DNA of 64,000 bases from an uncultured bacterium (GCA_949297765.1 CASFTV010000027.1:1-64000), one strand, 5' to 3'; numbered from the stretch's first letter, positions 1 to 8,590 are shown. Made by a program: numbers and translations. The notes: generated by a model from the letters alone, not told the origin.

Positions 1-39
1 CGCGCTCTTCTGGAAGCGAACGGAGCAATCGTTCCGTAA
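1..39 (+). CDS. 3' end of an unidentified CDS (partial)
   Basis: The first 39 bases read as an open frame ending RALLEANGAIVP and a TAA stop. It is followed 30 bases later by a strong hairpin terminator on the same strand, as expected for the end of a transcription unit. Too little is visible to name the product. Confidence 0.4.
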   Translation, partial: RALLEANGAIVP

Positions 40-68
40 CGGCCGTCCCGTCGTCGCAGCAGAAAACG

Positions 69-112
69 AAACCGCATCCGGGAAACAGACTCTCTCCGGA
101 TGCGGTTTTTTC
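69..112 (+). terminator. Rho-independent terminator, possibly bidirectional
   Basis: A 12-bp stem (AACCGCATCCGG at 70-81 pairing with 96-107) is followed by a run of T on the plus strand. It ends the upstream plus-strand gene. It could also serve the minus-strand ldhA, whose stop is 17 bases away. Confidence 0.8.
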
Positions 113-128
113 GACCGGACTTTTACAA

Positions 129-1208
129 TCAGGCTTTGGCGTGCCGGCAGGCGCTTCCGTTCGCCTTTCCGGGACAGGAACGACTGCCGTCGCACTCCCG
201 GCAGATCTCGTTGGCAAGCGGACGGTGGTAGAAATAGTCCAGAATGTTGTCCAGCGTGATCCGTGCGATGTTGCGTTCGGCCTCTCTGGTGAAGAACGCC
301 TGATGGGAGGTGATGAGGACGTTCGGGAAGGTCATCAGGCGGGCGAGGACATCGTCGTCGATGGCGGCATCCGAGCGGTCTTCGAAGAAATATTCGGTCT
401 CCTCCTCGTAGACGTCGAGTCCGGCAGCGCCGATCTGTTTTTTCTTGAGTCCCTTAATCAGGGCGGGAGTGTCGATGAGGGCGCCGCGGCTGGTATTCAG
501 CAGGAAGACGCCCGGTTTCATCATGGCGATGGTCTCCTTGTTGATCATGTAGCGGTTTTCCGGGGTCAGCGGACAGTGAAGCGAAATGATGTCGCTCTCC
601 CGGAAAAGACGCTCCAGCGGAACATATTCGAGATGCAGGCGCTCCGTCAGTTCGGCATTCGGATAGAGATCATAGGCAAGGAGTTTCATGCCGAATCCCT
701 GAAGCAGTTCCGCGAAGGTGCGGCCGATCTTCCCGGTTCCGACGATGCCGATCGTTTTCCCGTAGAGGTCGAATCCGAGGAATCCGTTGATCGAAAAATT
801 GTTTTCGCGGACCCGGCAGTAGGCACGGTGCAGATTGCGGTTCAGGGTCAGCAGGAGTCCGAGCGTATACTCGGCGACCGCGTGCGGAGAGTATTCGGGA
901 ACGCGGACCACCCGGAGTTTTCCGTAGGCCTCCGCAAGATTCACATTGTTGTATCCGGCGCAGCGCATGGCGATCAGTTCGACGCCGGCGTCGTGGAGGA
1001 TCCGGATCGCCTCCGCATCGAGATTGTCGTTCACAAACGCGCAGACGACCTTTGCGCCTTCGGCGATCCGGGCCGATGCGGCGGTCAGTCTTGTCTCGTA
1101 GAACTGGAGATCGAATCCGAAGCGGGCCTCGCTGTTGGCCTCCTCGAAAAAGAAGCGGTCATACGGTTTCGTGTCGAAAAATGCGATTCTGATCTTTGAA
1201 TGAATCAT
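129..1208 (-). CDS. ldhA: D-lactate dehydrogenase (NAD-dependent), LdhA type
   Basis: Reduces pyruvate to D-lactate with NADH, a fermentative cytoplasmic step that regenerates NAD+. The 359-residue protein follows E. coli LdhA along its length. It has the GTGKIG dinucleotide-binding loop (157-162), the HCPLTPEN block (211-218), and the Arg241, Glu270 and His302 positions expected for the catalytic relay of this 2-hydroxyacid dehydrogenase family. It is about 30 residues longer than E. coli LdhA. The extra C-terminal tail carries Cys336, Cys339, Cys345 and Cys354. The start is supported by an AGGAAAGGGGG ribosome site just upstream, and a good promoter lies at 1238-1266. It is a single-gene unit next to an AraC-type gene on the same strand. 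Confidence 0.93.
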   Translation of the reverse strand: MIHSKIRIAFFDTKPYDRFFFEEANSEARFGFDLQFYETRLTAASARIAEGAKVVCAFVNDNLDAEAIRILHDAGVELIAMRCAGYNNVNLAEAYGKLRVVRVPEYSPHAVAEYTLGLLLTLNRNLHRAYCRVRENNFSINGFLGFDLYGKTIGIVGTGKIGRTFAELLQGFGMKLLAYDLYPNAELTERLHLEYVPLERLFRESDIISLHCPLTPENRYMINKETIAMMKPGVFLLNTSRGALIDTPALIKGLKKKQIGAAGLDVYEEETEYFFEDRSDAAIDDDVLARLMTFPNVLITSHQAFFTREAERNIARITLDNILDYFYHRPLANEICRECDGSRSCPGKANGSACRHAKA

Positions 1209-1237
1209 ACCATCCCCCTTTCCTGTTGTATTGGGAG

Positions 1238-1266
1238 AATATATGCCGCGGAAGAGTGTTTTTCAA
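1238..1266 (-). promoter_or_regulatory. ldhA promoter (TTGAAA-17-TATATT)
   Basis: On the minus strand, TTGAAA (1266-1261) and TATATT (1243-1238) are separated by exactly 17 bp, about 30 bp before the ldhA start codon. Confidence 0.65.
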
Positions 1267-1308
1267 GTTTTTTCCGATTCCGTCGGATGACGCGTTTTCC
1301 CTGTCCGC

Positions 1309-2160
1309 TCAGCCGTTGGTTCCCGGGATGCGGAACTTCTGGTTTTTCAGATGTTTCTCCCGGTAGGCGAGCGGAGAGCACCCCAGATTGCGGCGGATGA
1401 AGCGGATAAACGAGGTCAGTTCGGGGAATCCGCACCGTTCCGCGATTCCGCCGACGGAAAGACTGGTTCCGAGGAGCAGGCTCTGAGCCTCCTGAAGACG
1501 GCGGTCCTGAATATAGCGGCCGGGAGTCGTGCCGATTTTTTCCCGGAACAGGCGGGTCAGCGTGCTGCGGCTGACCTTCAGATTGTCGCAGATGAATTCC
1601 AGATCCAGATTCCGGTCCGCCAGACGGCTCCGGATCAGCTCCATGCACTGTTTGACCAGCAGAGCGGAACGGCGCGGAGCCGCGCTGTCCGGGCAAAGAT
1701 TTGTCAGAATTTGACATAAAATGCCAGAAAGCCGCCGGATCTGGAACAGATCGGCATCCGCAATGGAGGTTTTAAGATCATCGAAAAGCCCGTCCTCCAG
1801 CTTTCCGCATCCGCTCTGATGGCGCGGATAGCGGCAGGAGAGCAGGCAGGCTTCCGCGAGCGGGCCGTCGAATGCAATCCAGCGGGTCACCCATGTTTCC
1901 GAGAGTGCGTGGTGGCGGTGCGCCTCGCCGGGAAGATAGAAGAAGACATCTCCCGGGTGAATCCGGAAGGTCTCGCCGAACAACGTCAGCTCTCCGACCC
2001 CCTCCATACCCCAGATGATTTCGGCAAACGGATTTTTCAGCACCCCCATCTCGGAAGTCTCGCCGGCGGAGAGTGTTTTTTCTCCGACGGAAAAAAGATA
2101 GAGCGGCAGCGGCGGTTCCCGGAGAATCTCCTGTGTCCGGCTGTAACAGTCATTGAACAT
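1309..2160 (-). CDS. AraC-family transcriptional regulator
   Basis: A 283-residue regulator. The N-terminal half (about 20-100) looks like the cupin-type AraC sensing domain, with LTLFGETFRIHPGDVFFYLPGE and an HRHH cluster at 81-84. Residues 170-270 form the double helix-turn-helix of the AraC/XylS family, ending in the typical GFPELTSFIRFIRRNLGCSP stretch. It is divergently transcribed from the GH130 phosphorylase gene, with 111 bp between them, so it probably senses a sugar and activates that gene. The ligand is unknown. The start codon lies directly opposite the shared intergenic region. Confidence 0.88.
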   Translation of the reverse strand: MFNDCYSRTQEILREPPLPLYLFSVGEKTLSAGETSEMGVLKNPFAEIIWGMEGVGELTLFGETFRIHPGDVFFYLPGEAHRHHALSETWVTRWIAFDGPLAEACLLSCRYPRHQSGCGKLEDGLFDDLKTSIADADLFQIRRLSGILCQILTNLCPDSAAPRRSALLVKQCMELIRSRLADRNLDLEFICDNLKVSRSTLTRLFREKIGTTPGRYIQDRRLQEAQSLLLGTSLSVGGIAERCGFPELTSFIRFIRRNLGCSPLAYREKHLKNQKFRIPGTNG

Positions 2161-2200
2161 CGTCAGAAATATGAAATAAAAAGCCTTGTTTTGATTTTTT

Positions 2201-2235
2201 TTGTCATTTGCCCTTTTCCGGCGTCATAGTATAGT
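2201..2235 (+). promoter_or_regulatory. Candidate promoter for the GH130 gene
   Basis: TTGCCC (2208-2213), 16 bp, TATAGT (2230-2235) is the best match. TTGTCA at 2201-2206 with CATAGT 18 bp later is an alternative. The T-rich tract just upstream lies where an AraC-type activator would bind. Confidence 0.45.
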
Positions 2236-2271
2236 ATTTCAAATGGAATTTTGCAAGCAGGAGGCTGAAAA

Positions 2272-3450
2272 ATGAGTGAATTTGAAGAGAAAAAAGCGCG
2301 GGTTCTCGAACGTTACGAGGCGCTTGTCACCCGGAAGAATGCGGTGGATCCCGACTGGTACAACGGCTGTTTCGACCGCTATGTGCATCCGGTTCTCACG
2401 GCGGAAATGGTTCCGCCGAGCTGGAAATTCGACTTCAATCCGGCGACAAATCCGTGGTTCATGGAGCGTCTCGGCGTCAACGCGGTCTTCAATGCGGGGG
2501 CCATCGAATGGAACGGGAAGATTTCGCTGGTCTGCCGGGTGGAAGGCAACGACCGCAAGTCGTTCTTCGCCGTGGCCGACTCCGAAAGCGGAGTGGACGG
2601 TTTCCGTTTCCGGGAAAAGCCGATTCTTCTTCCGGAAGTTTCCGAGCGCGACACCAACATCTACGACATGCGCCTGACCCGCCACGAGGACGGATGGATT
2701 TACGGACTTTTCTGTTCCGAGCGCAAGGATCCGGCAGCTCCGAAGGGCGATGAATCCTCCGCGGTTGCGGCGTGCGGTATCGTGCGGACAAAGGATCTGG
2801 AACACTGGGAGCGGCTGAACGATCTTGTCACGCCGTCGCCCCAGCAGCGCAACGTGGTGCTCCATCCGGAATTTGTCCACGGCAAATACGCCTTCTACAC
2901 CCGCCCGCAGGACGGATTCATTGACGCGGGAACCGGCGGCGGCATCGGATGGGGACTTTCCGACTCCATCGAACAGGCAAAACTGGATTCGGAAACCATC
3001 GTCGACCGGAAGATTTATCATACGGTCAAGGAAGTGAAAAACGGCTGCGGCGCGCCTCCGGTCAAAACGGAGAAAGGGTGGCTGCACATCGCCCACGGCG
3101 TGCGCAACACGGCGGCGGGAATGCGGTATGTGCTGTATGCGTTTCTCTGCGCGCCGGACGATCCCTCCCGCGTGATCCGTTCCCCCGGCGGATTCTTCCT
3201 CGCGCCGTACAAAGAGGAGCGCATCGGAGATGTTTCCAATGTGGTCTTCTGCAACGGTCTTGTCGCGCGGAAAAGCGGAGAGGTGTTCCTGTATTATGCC
3301 TCTTCCGACACCCGCATGCATGTTGCGACGACCTCGGTTGCCAAACTCCTCGACTGGGTGGAAAACACTCCCGAGGATCCTTTCTATTCCAGGGACTGCG
3401 TCGCGCAGAGAATCGCTCTGATCGAAGCCAACCGTCCCTTCCTCGGCTGA
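2272..3450 (+). CDS. GH130 4-O-beta-D-mannosyl-D-glucose phosphorylase
   Basis: Probably cleaves 4-O-beta-mannosyl-glucose with phosphate to mannose-1-phosphate and glucose (EC 2.4.1.281), an intracellular step of beta-mannan use. At 392 residues it tracks the GH130 subfamily 1 enzyme characterised from Bacteroides fragilis along its whole length. Shared blocks include [69 protein letters not shown] and [12 protein letters not shown]. Asp132 in the YDMRL block is the expected general acid. There is no signal peptide. An AGGAGG ribosome site (2259-2264 region) precedes the ATG. The divergent AraC gene is the likely regulator. The exact disaccharide is inferred from homology. Confidence 0.92.
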   Translation: MSEFEEKKARVLERYEALVTRKNAVDPDWYNGCFDRYVHPVLTAEMVPPSWKFDFNPATNPWFMERLGVNAVFNAGAIEWNGKISLVCRVEGNDRKSFFAVADSESGVDGFRFREKPILLPEVSERDTNIYDMRLTRHEDGWIYGLFCSERKDPAAPKGDESSAVAACGIVRTKDLEHWERLNDLVTPSPQQRNVVLHPEFVHGKYAFYTRPQDGFIDAGTGGGIGWGLSDSIEQAKLDSETIVDRKIYHTVKEVKNGCGAPPVKTEKGWLHIAHGVRNTAAGMRYVLYAFLCAPDDPSRVIRSPGGFFLAPYKEERIGDVSNVVFCNGLVARKSGEVFLYYASSDTRMHVATTSVAKLLDWVENTPEDPFYSRDCVAQRIALIEANRPFLG

Positions 3451-3477
3451 CGAGATTGTCGGATCTGCTTCTTTCCC

Positions 3478-3513
3478 CGGCCGGAATGTGCGTGACGCAT
3501 TCCGGCTTTTTTT
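3478..3513 (+). terminator. Terminator after the GH130 gene
   Basis: GCCGGAATG (3480-3488) pairs with CATTCCGGC (3498-3506), followed by seven T. Confidence 0.85.
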
Positions 3514-3633
3514 CTGCGAAAAATTTTTCTTTTTTCTTTTTTTTTTCGTATCACGACTGTATATTCTCTGAACGGATACGCCGGATCGGCGGCGGTGCGG
3601 ACTGGAACATTTACTAAATGAAGGAGTTGATGG

Positions 3634-5274
3634 ATGTTTTCTACGAAGATCTGCAGTTCACTGGTCAAGGTTTTACAGAAATCGGAGCCGACGCCCGGAG
3701 AACCTTTCCGTTCGGTCACGGTGCTGCGCGGAGAAATCCTTTCGTTTCAGGTCGCCTACCGCTCGGAGGAACAGGATGATCTTCTTTCCGTCAAAGCGCT
3801 CTCCCGGCTGAAGGATATTCAGATCCGTTCCGTGGAATGCGTTCCGGTCCGCAGTCTGGCGTGGGAACTGGATGACGATGCGCTGATCCGCGAACCCGGC
3901 CTGATGCCCGACCTCCTCGCCGATCTCTCCTTTCCGTTCTCCGTCCCGGAGAAAATCTGGCGCGCTCTCTGGATCACCGCAAGAATTCCCGGGAAAACCA
4001 CTCGGAAGGAATTCGATATTGCGCTTGAAATCAAAACGGAAAAGTCTGGAACCGTCCGGACGGCGCCGCTGAAAGTGGAGGTGCTTCCCGCCGTTCTTCC
4101 GCCGCAGAGACTCGTGCATACGGAGTGGTTCCATACCGATGCTCTTGCCGCTTATTACGACGTCCCGGTTTTCAGCGAGGAATACTGGTATCTGGTTGAA
4201 TCGTTCCTGCGGAACGCGGCGGACCATGGCGTCAATATGATTCTGACTCCCGTTTTCACGCCCCCGCTCGACACCGAGCGTGGAAAAGAACGGCCCACCG
4301 TTCAGCTCGTGGAAGTCCGGAAGACGGAACGTGGATATGAATTCCATTTCGACAAGCTCGCCCGATGGATCGCCCTCGCCCGCTCCGTCGGCATCCGGTA
4401 TTTTGAAATTTCCCATCTCGCCACCCAGTGGGGCGCTGAAAAAACGCCCAAAATCATGGCGGAAGTCAAGGGAAAAATGGAGCGGATTTTCGGATGGGAT
4501 GTCTCTTCCAATTCGCTGAAGTATCGGAAATTCCTCGCGGAGTTTCTTCCTGCTCTCACAGCGTTTGTCAAAGAAGCCGGCGTTGCGGACTGCGTCTACT
4601 TCCATACCTCCGACGAACCCCACGGGGAACAGATCCGCTCCTATCGGAAAATCGCCGCAACCATCCGCAAATATACGGAAGGATTCCGCCATCTGGACGC
4701 CCTTTCCGATCCAGACTTCTATCGCGAAGGAGTTGTTGAAATTCCCGTTCCGAACATTCATAAGATGGAGCCGTTTCTGGAAGAAAAACTCCCGGAACGG
4801 TGGACCTACTACTGCTGCGGTCCGGTCAAGGGAAGTACAAACCGCTTCATCCATCAGCCTTCGGCCGTTACAAGGATTCTTGGAATGCAGCTCTTCCGAT
4901 TCAATATCGAAGGATTCCTGCACTGGGGATTCAATTTTTATTTCTCGCGTCTTTCCAGAAAAGTGATTGATCCGTTCCAGACCGTCGATGCGGATTACAA
5001 ATTCCCCGCCGGCGATGCCTTCCTCGTCTATCCGGGACCCGAATGCGAACCCCTCGACTCCCTTCGGAATGAGCTGATCCGCGAAGCTCTTCAGGATCAG
5101 AGAGCGCTTGATCTGCTCGCCCGTCTGACCTCAAGAAAACAGGCGGAAAAATTCCTTGACCGCGCCTGCGGTGCCCCCCTGACGTTTAAAGTGTTTCCGC
5201 GCACGGAAAAGGATTTGCTGAAAATCCGCCGGAAGATTTATGCGGAAATTAAAAAGAAGCTCGCGCGCACCTGA
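3634..5274 (+). CDS. DUF4091 / GH123-like glycoside hydrolase family protein
   Basis: A 546-residue protein with a beta-sandwich-like N-terminal part (about 1-150), a TIM-barrel-like middle, and the C-terminal block GDAFLVYPGPECEPLDSLR...EALQDQRALDLL that marks DUF4091. DUF4091 is related to the catalytic domain of GH123 beta-N-acetylgalactosaminidases. An adjacent Asp327-Glu328 pair in TSDEPHGEQ matches the Asp-Glu pair used by GH123 enzymes. No signal peptide is visible, so it would act in the cytoplasm. The ATG is preceded by a GAAGGAG ribosome site. It follows the phosphorylase gene on the same strand but behind a terminator, so it is probably a separate unit. Substrate is not known. Confidence 0.75.
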   Translation: MFSTKICSSLVKVLQKSEPTPGEPFRSVTVLRGEILSFQVAYRSEEQDDLLSVKALSRLKDIQIRSVECVPVRSLAWELDDDALIREPGLMPDLLADLSFPFSVPEKIWRALWITARIPGKTTRKEFDIALEIKTEKSGTVRTAPLKVEVLPAVLPPQRLVHTEWFHTDALAAYYDVPVFSEEYWYLVESFLRNAADHGVNMILTPVFTPPLDTERGKERPTVQLVEVRKTERGYEFHFDKLARWIALARSVGIRYFEISHLATQWGAEKTPKIMAEVKGKMERIFGWDVSSNSLKYRKFLAEFLPALTAFVKEAGVADCVYFHTSDEPHGEQIRSYRKIAATIRKYTEGFRHLDALSDPDFYREGVVEIPVPNIHKMEPFLEEKLPERWTYYCCGPVKGSTNRFIHQPSAVTRILGMQLFRFNIEGFLHWGFNFYFSRLSRKVIDPFQTVDADYKFPAGDAFLVYPGPECEPLDSLRNELIREALQDQRALDLLARLTSRKQAEKFLDRACGAPLTFKVFPRTEKDLLKIRRKIYAEIKKKLART

Positions 5275-5334
5275 ACATGCAGTGTTCGGTGATGAATGAG
5301 AGGGGGAGGATGTCCCGGTTCCGCTGTGTGCGAA

Positions 5335-5369
5335 GAGGAAAAACCTTTTGAGGAAAGGTTTTTTCCTCC
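5335..5369 (+). terminator. Terminator after the DUF4091 gene
   Basis: GAGGAAAAACCTT pairs with AAGGTTTTTTCCTC, with a T-rich descending arm. Confidence 0.6.
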
Positions 5370-5402
5370 TCGCGCTCTTCCTTTTCCAAACCTTTTTCGA
5401 TG

Positions 5403-5430
5403 ATCTGCAATTGCTGCGCGAATTGCAGAT
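5403..5430. repeat. Perfect 10-bp inverted repeat, 8-bp loop
   Basis: ATCTGCAATT (5403-5412) and AATTGCAGAT (5421-5430) are exact inverted copies. There is no T-run. It lies between two convergent units, and its role is unknown. Confidence 0.5.
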
Positions 5431-5455
5431 AGAGGGAGATGGAAGGGGGATAAAT

Positions 5456-5485
5456 GAAAAAGCCCGGATTTTTCCGGGCTTTTTC
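5456..5485. terminator. Bidirectional terminator after tsf
   Basis: AAAGCCCGG and CCGGGCTTT form the stem, with A-run and T-run flanks on the two sides. It ends the minus-strand rpsB-tsf unit and can also stop plus-strand transcripts. Confidence 0.85.
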
Positions 5486-5506
5486 TGGATGAATCTGAGT
5501 TGTCGA

Positions 5507-6307
5507 TCAGAGTTCCTGTCCGACCGTCCAGCGGACAAATTTCTTGACCACCAGTTTCGGTGCGAGTTTCGCAAGGCAGGTTTTATCGTCATGGATCCAC
5601 GGCTGCTGCATCAGGCAGACTTCGGAATACCATTTGTTGATCTTTCCGCCGACAATTTTTTCGACCATGTTCGCAGGCTTGCCCTGGATCTGAGCTGCGG
5701 CGATCTCTTTTTCCTTCGCGACGGCCTCCGCGGGAATATCCGAAGGAACAATGTAGGCCGGGCTGAATGCGGCAATATGCATGCAGATATCCTTCAGGAG
5801 AGCCGGATCCTCGCATCCTTCGGCCTCGATCATGATGCCGATGCGGCCTTCGCCGTGCATATAAGTGCCGACCGCCGGAGCCTCGTAGCGGAGCGCTCTG
5901 CGGAGAACCATCTTCTCGCCGAACTTGACGAACAGTTCCGCGAGTTTTTCATTTTCGATGGCCTGAGCCTGTTCCGTGATGTCGCCCTCACCGCTGGTTC
6001 CGGCGAGAACGCGGGCCGCGGCTTCCTTGACGTAGTCGTAGAACTTTTCGTTCTTTGCGACAAAGTCCGTTTCGCAGAGGACCTCGATCATGACGGCTTT
6101 GTTTCCATCGACGGCGGCATAGATTTTGCCTTCCTTTGTCGCCTTGTCGGCGCGTTTTTCCGCCTTCGCCATACCGGATTTTCTCAGGTATTCGACTGCG
6201 GCTTCCATATCGCCGTTGGTTTCCGTGAGAGCTTTTTTGCAATCCATCATCCCCGCGTCGGTCTTGTCGCGGAGTTCTTTTACCATTGCTGCTGTGATAG
6301 CGGCCAT
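5507..6307 (-). CDS. tsf: Elongation factor Ts
   Basis: Guanine-nucleotide exchange factor that recycles EF-Tu-GDP. The protein is 266 residues. The N-terminal UBA-like domain with the diagnostic TDAGMMDC motif (16-23) is followed by the core exchange domain (VMIEVLCETDFVAKNEKF). The frame is open further upstream, but the start at 6307 is chosen because an AAGGAG ribosome site sits just before it and because homology begins at MAAITAAMVKELR. It lies 13 bp after rpsB and is co-transcribed with it. Confidence 0.97.
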   Translation of the reverse strand: MAAITAAMVKELRDKTDAGMMDCKKALTETNGDMEAAVEYLRKSGMAKAEKRADKATKEGKIYAAVDGNKAVMIEVLCETDFVAKNEKFYDYVKEAAARVLAGTSGEGDITEQAQAIENEKLAELFVKFGEKMVLRRALRYEAPAVGTYMHGEGRIGIMIEAEGCEDPALLKDICMHIAAFSPAYIVPSDIPAEAVAKEKEIAAAQIQGKPANMVEKIVGGKINKWYSEVCLMQQPWIHDDKTCLAKLAPKLVVKKFVRWTVGQEL

Positions 6308-6320
6308 TTGTCCGGACTCC

Positions 6321-7265
6321 TTATTTGGCTTCTTCCGCCGCGGGAGCAGCAGTTTCGGCTGCGGGAGCGGCTTTCTTTTTCGCAGGTTTCTTTGCGGCTT
6401 CCTCGCCTTCGGCGGCTGCGGGAGCGGCCTCGGCATCGGCTTTCTTCGGAGCGCGTTTCGCGGCCGGGCGTTTCACGGCGCCTTTCGCGGCCGGGCGTTT
6501 CTTCGGAGCGGCGGCTGTTTCCGTTTTTGCCTTCTCGGCCTTGGCGGCTTCGATCTTGGCGCGTTCCTCGGCGGCGCGTTTTCCGTAGAGTTCCAGAGCA
6601 TCCTTCACGGCCTCAAGGAAGGTGTCCATGATGACCTTGATGGATTTCACCGCATCGTCGTTTGCGGCGATGGGGTAGTCAATGCCCTCGGGATCGCCGT
6701 TGGTATCGACAATCGCAACGATCGGGATATTGAGCTTCTGGGCCTCTTTGACCGCATTGAAGTTGTGGCAGACGTCGATCACGATCAGCACGTCCGGAAG
6801 ACGTTTCATATCGGCGATGCCGTCCAGATCCCGGTGCAGTTTTTCCGACTGGCGGGTCAGGGTGACGATCTCTTTCTTCTTGAGTCCGGATGCGGAGTCG
6901 CCCGAAATGATCGCGTCGATTTCCTGCATCCGCTTGATGGACTTGCGGATTGTGACGTTGTTCGTGAGAATTCCGCCCATCCAGCGTTCGGAAACATAGT
7001 TCATTCCGGTTGCCTCGGCGGCCTCTTTCACAATCTGCTGCGCCTGGCGTTTCGTCCCGACGAAGAGAATGCTTCCGCCGTTCATCACCGTCCGCTGCAG
7101 GAAGTTGCAGGCATCGGCAATCTGATGGATGGTTTTCGTAAGATCAATGATGGAAATTCCGTTTTTGGAACCGTACACAAATTCCTTCATCTTGGGGTTC
7201 CAGCGTTTCGTCTGATGTCCGAAATGGCATCCGGCTTCGAGCAGATCTTTTACGGAGATCGGCAT
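6321..7265 (-). CDS. rpsB: 30S ribosomal protein S2 with a long Ala/Lys/Pro tail
   Basis: Small-subunit ribosomal protein, first gene of the rpsB-tsf operon. Residues 1-230 match S2 (GCHFGHQTKRWNPKM, FVGTKRQAQ, ERWMGGILTN, DTNGDPEGIDYPIAAND). Most S2 proteins end near residue 240. Here a low-complexity tail runs from about 231 to 314, made of Ala, Lys, Pro and Glu with repeats such as KKRPAAK and KRPAAKRAPKK. The tail resembles a histone-H1-like basic segment followed by a more acidic stretch. It is in frame and ends 13 bp before tsf, so it is a real part of the gene. The promoter lies at 7415-7443. Confidence 0.96.
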   Translation of the reverse strand: MPISVKDLLEAGCHFGHQTKRWNPKMKEFVYGSKNGISIIDLTKTIHQIADACNFLQRTVMNGGSILFVGTKRQAQQIVKEAAEATGMNYVSERWMGGILTNNVTIRKSIKRMQEIDAIISGDSASGLKKKEIVTLTRQSEKLHRDLDGIADMKRLPDVLIVIDVCHNFNAVKEAQKLNIPIVAIVDTNGDPEGIDYPIAANDDAVKSIKVIMDTFLEAVKDALELYGKRAAEERAKIEAAKAEKAKTETAAAPKKRPAAKGAVKRPAAKRAPKKADAEAAPAAAEGEEAAKKPAKKKAAPAAETAAPAAEEAK

Positions 7266-7414
7266 TCTGACACTCTCTTTCTTCTTTACGACGCTTTGCT
7301 CCGGCCCGCGGGTATCGCGGATGCCGTGAAGACGTCTTCTTTACGGGTGTTCCGCAAAGCTCCTCTGGAGAACGGACAGTCCCCGACCGTCCCTTCGCGG
7401 ATACATGAAACAAC

Positions 7415-7443
7415 AATATACCATCGCTCATCGGAAATTGCAA
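7415..7443 (-). promoter_or_regulatory. rpsB-tsf promoter (TTGCAA-17-TATATT)
   Basis: On the minus strand, TTGCAA (7443-7438), a 17-bp spacer and TATATT (7420-7415). The start codon is 150 bp downstream, leaving a long leader that could house autoregulation by S2. Within 7266-7580 no gene is seen, only this promoter and the rbr terminator. Confidence 0.65.
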
Positions 7444-7507
7444 GTTTTCTTTCCTGATTTCCGGGAATTTCCTTGCACCCGGCAGAGCCGGGCGGTCCGG
7501 AGCGCAT

Positions 7508-7550
7508 AAAAAACGATCCCGGAATTCCTTTCGGGGAAAATCCGGGATCG
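7508..7550 (-). terminator. Terminator after rubrerythrin
   Basis: CGATCCCGGA (7514-7523) pairs with TCCGGGATCG (7541-7550), followed on the minus strand by a run of T. Confidence 0.85.
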
Positions 7551-7580
7551 GTTCGAATCGCAGTCCGTTTCCGGAGACGG

Positions 7581-8117
7581 TCAATAGTTTTCCGCCTCAA
7601 TCTGGAAATAGGCTTTCGGATGCTTGCAGGTCGGGCACATTTCCGGAGCTTTCTCTCCGATGTAGATGTGGCCGCAGTTCATGCAGACCCATTTCTGCGG
7701 AGCAACGCGGACAAACACTTCGCCCTTCTTGACGTTCTCAAGAAGTTTCCGATACCGTTCCTCGTGATGCTTTTCAATCGCGGCGACGCGTTCAAACTGG
7801 CGGGCGATCTCATCATACCCTTCCTCTTTCGCCTCTTTTGCGAAGTTCGCATACATCTCGGTCCACTCTTCGTGTTCGCCGGCTGCGGCGGCTTCGAGAT
7901 TTGCCATCGTGTCGCCGATGCCGTTCAGGTGTTTGAACCAGAGTTTCGCGTGTTCCTTCTCATTTCCGGCGGTCTCTTCGAAAATCGCCGCAATCTGATT
8001 GTATCCCTCTTTGCGGGCGACGCTCGCAAAATAGGTGTACTTGTTCCGCGCCTGGGATTCCCCGGCAAATGCGTATGCAAGATTCTTCGCCGTCTTGCTT
8101 TCCATGAAATCTGCCAT
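7581..8117 (-). CDS. rbr: Rubrerythrin
   Basis: Non-haem iron peroxidase that detoxifies hydrogen peroxide in the cytoplasm of anaerobes. The 178-residue protein has an N-terminal ferritin-like four-helix domain with the diiron ligand motifs (Glu20; [10 protein letters not shown] with Glu53 and His56; Glu115 and His118). A C-terminal rubredoxin-type FeS4 site uses Cys145, Cys148, Cys161 and Cys164. The length is typical. A strong GAGGAGG ribosome site precedes the ATG. The promoter carries a perfect inverted repeat over the start site (8143-8162), suggesting dedicated regulation. The flavoprotein at 27029-28018 is of the rubredoxin-reductase type and could feed it electrons, but that is speculative. 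Confidence 0.97.
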   Translation of the reverse strand: MADFMESKTAKNLAYAFAGESQARNKYTYFASVARKEGYNQIAAIFEETAGNEKEHAKLWFKHLNGIGDTMANLEAAAAGEHEEWTEMYANFAKEAKEEGYDEIARQFERVAAIEKHHEERYRKLLENVKKGEVFVRVAPQKWVCMNCGHIYIGEKAPEMCPTCKHPKAYFQIEAENY

Positions 8118-8142
8118 TTTTCTCCTCCTCTTTGTTCTGTTG

Positions 8143-8196
8143 TTACGGAATGATTTCCGTAATAATTAATAATAATTCCTATTTTTATTTTTTCAA
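8143..8196 (-). promoter_or_regulatory. rbr promoter with palindromic operator
   Basis: On the minus strand, TTGAAA (8196-8191), 16 bp, TATTAT (8174-8169). Directly downstream, over the expected start site, TTACGGAA and TTCCGTAA (8143-8150 and 8155-8162) form a perfect inverted repeat with a 4-bp centre, well placed as a repressor operator. It does not look like the consensus PerR box. The -35 overlaps the end of the upstream TSCPD gene. Confidence 0.55.
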
Positions 8197-8465
8197 GCGG
8201 AAGTTTCTCTTTTTTTCAAAATTTCTTTGAGGGCGGACGCGAGCTGATCGGGGCAGGATGTGGGTTTGGGTCCGCAATGGACGCCCTCAAGCAGAGCGAT
8301 CACTTCTCCGGCCTTGCGGCCTTTGACCAGACGGGAAATACCGGTCAGGTTTCCGGGGCATCCGCCGAAAAACTCCACGGATTCGATCACGTCTCCATCC
8401 AGTTCCAGCGTGATTCTTCTGGAACAGACCATCGGCGACGGTGTAAATGTATATGCCTGTTTCAT
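8193..8465 (-). CDS. TSCPD domain protein (TIGR03905 family)
   Basis: A 90-residue protein made of a single TSCPD domain, with VCSRRITLELDGDVIESVEFFGGCPGNLTGISRLVKG and the signature PTSCPDQLASAL near the C terminus. The same domain occurs as a tail on some class II ribonucleotide reductases (NrdJ) and as stand-alone proteins; its biochemical role is not established. Four cysteines may bind metal. A promoter lies at 8498-8525. The gene sits directly upstream of rbr on the same strand. Confidence 0.85.
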   Translation of the reverse strand: MKQAYTFTPSPMVCSRRITLELDGDVIESVEFFGGCPGNLTGISRLVKGRKAGEVIALLEGVHCGPKPTSCPDQLASALKEILKKRETSA

Positions 8466-8497
8466 AAAAACTCCTGTCTCAGCGCAATCCGCTGATT

Positions 8498-8525
8498 AGT
8501 TTAATCCATTTTTGCGGGAAATCAA
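8498..8525 (-). promoter_or_regulatory. Promoter of the TSCPD gene (TTGATT-16-TAAACT)
   Basis: On the minus strand, TTGATT (8525-8520), 16 bp, TAAACT (8503-8498), about 35 bp before the start codon. Confidence 0.5.
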
Positions 8526-8590
8526 TGGAGATTTCTGAAAAAACTTTATTTACAGCAGAAAAAACACATTTCCGTTTTCCAGGATCTCCG

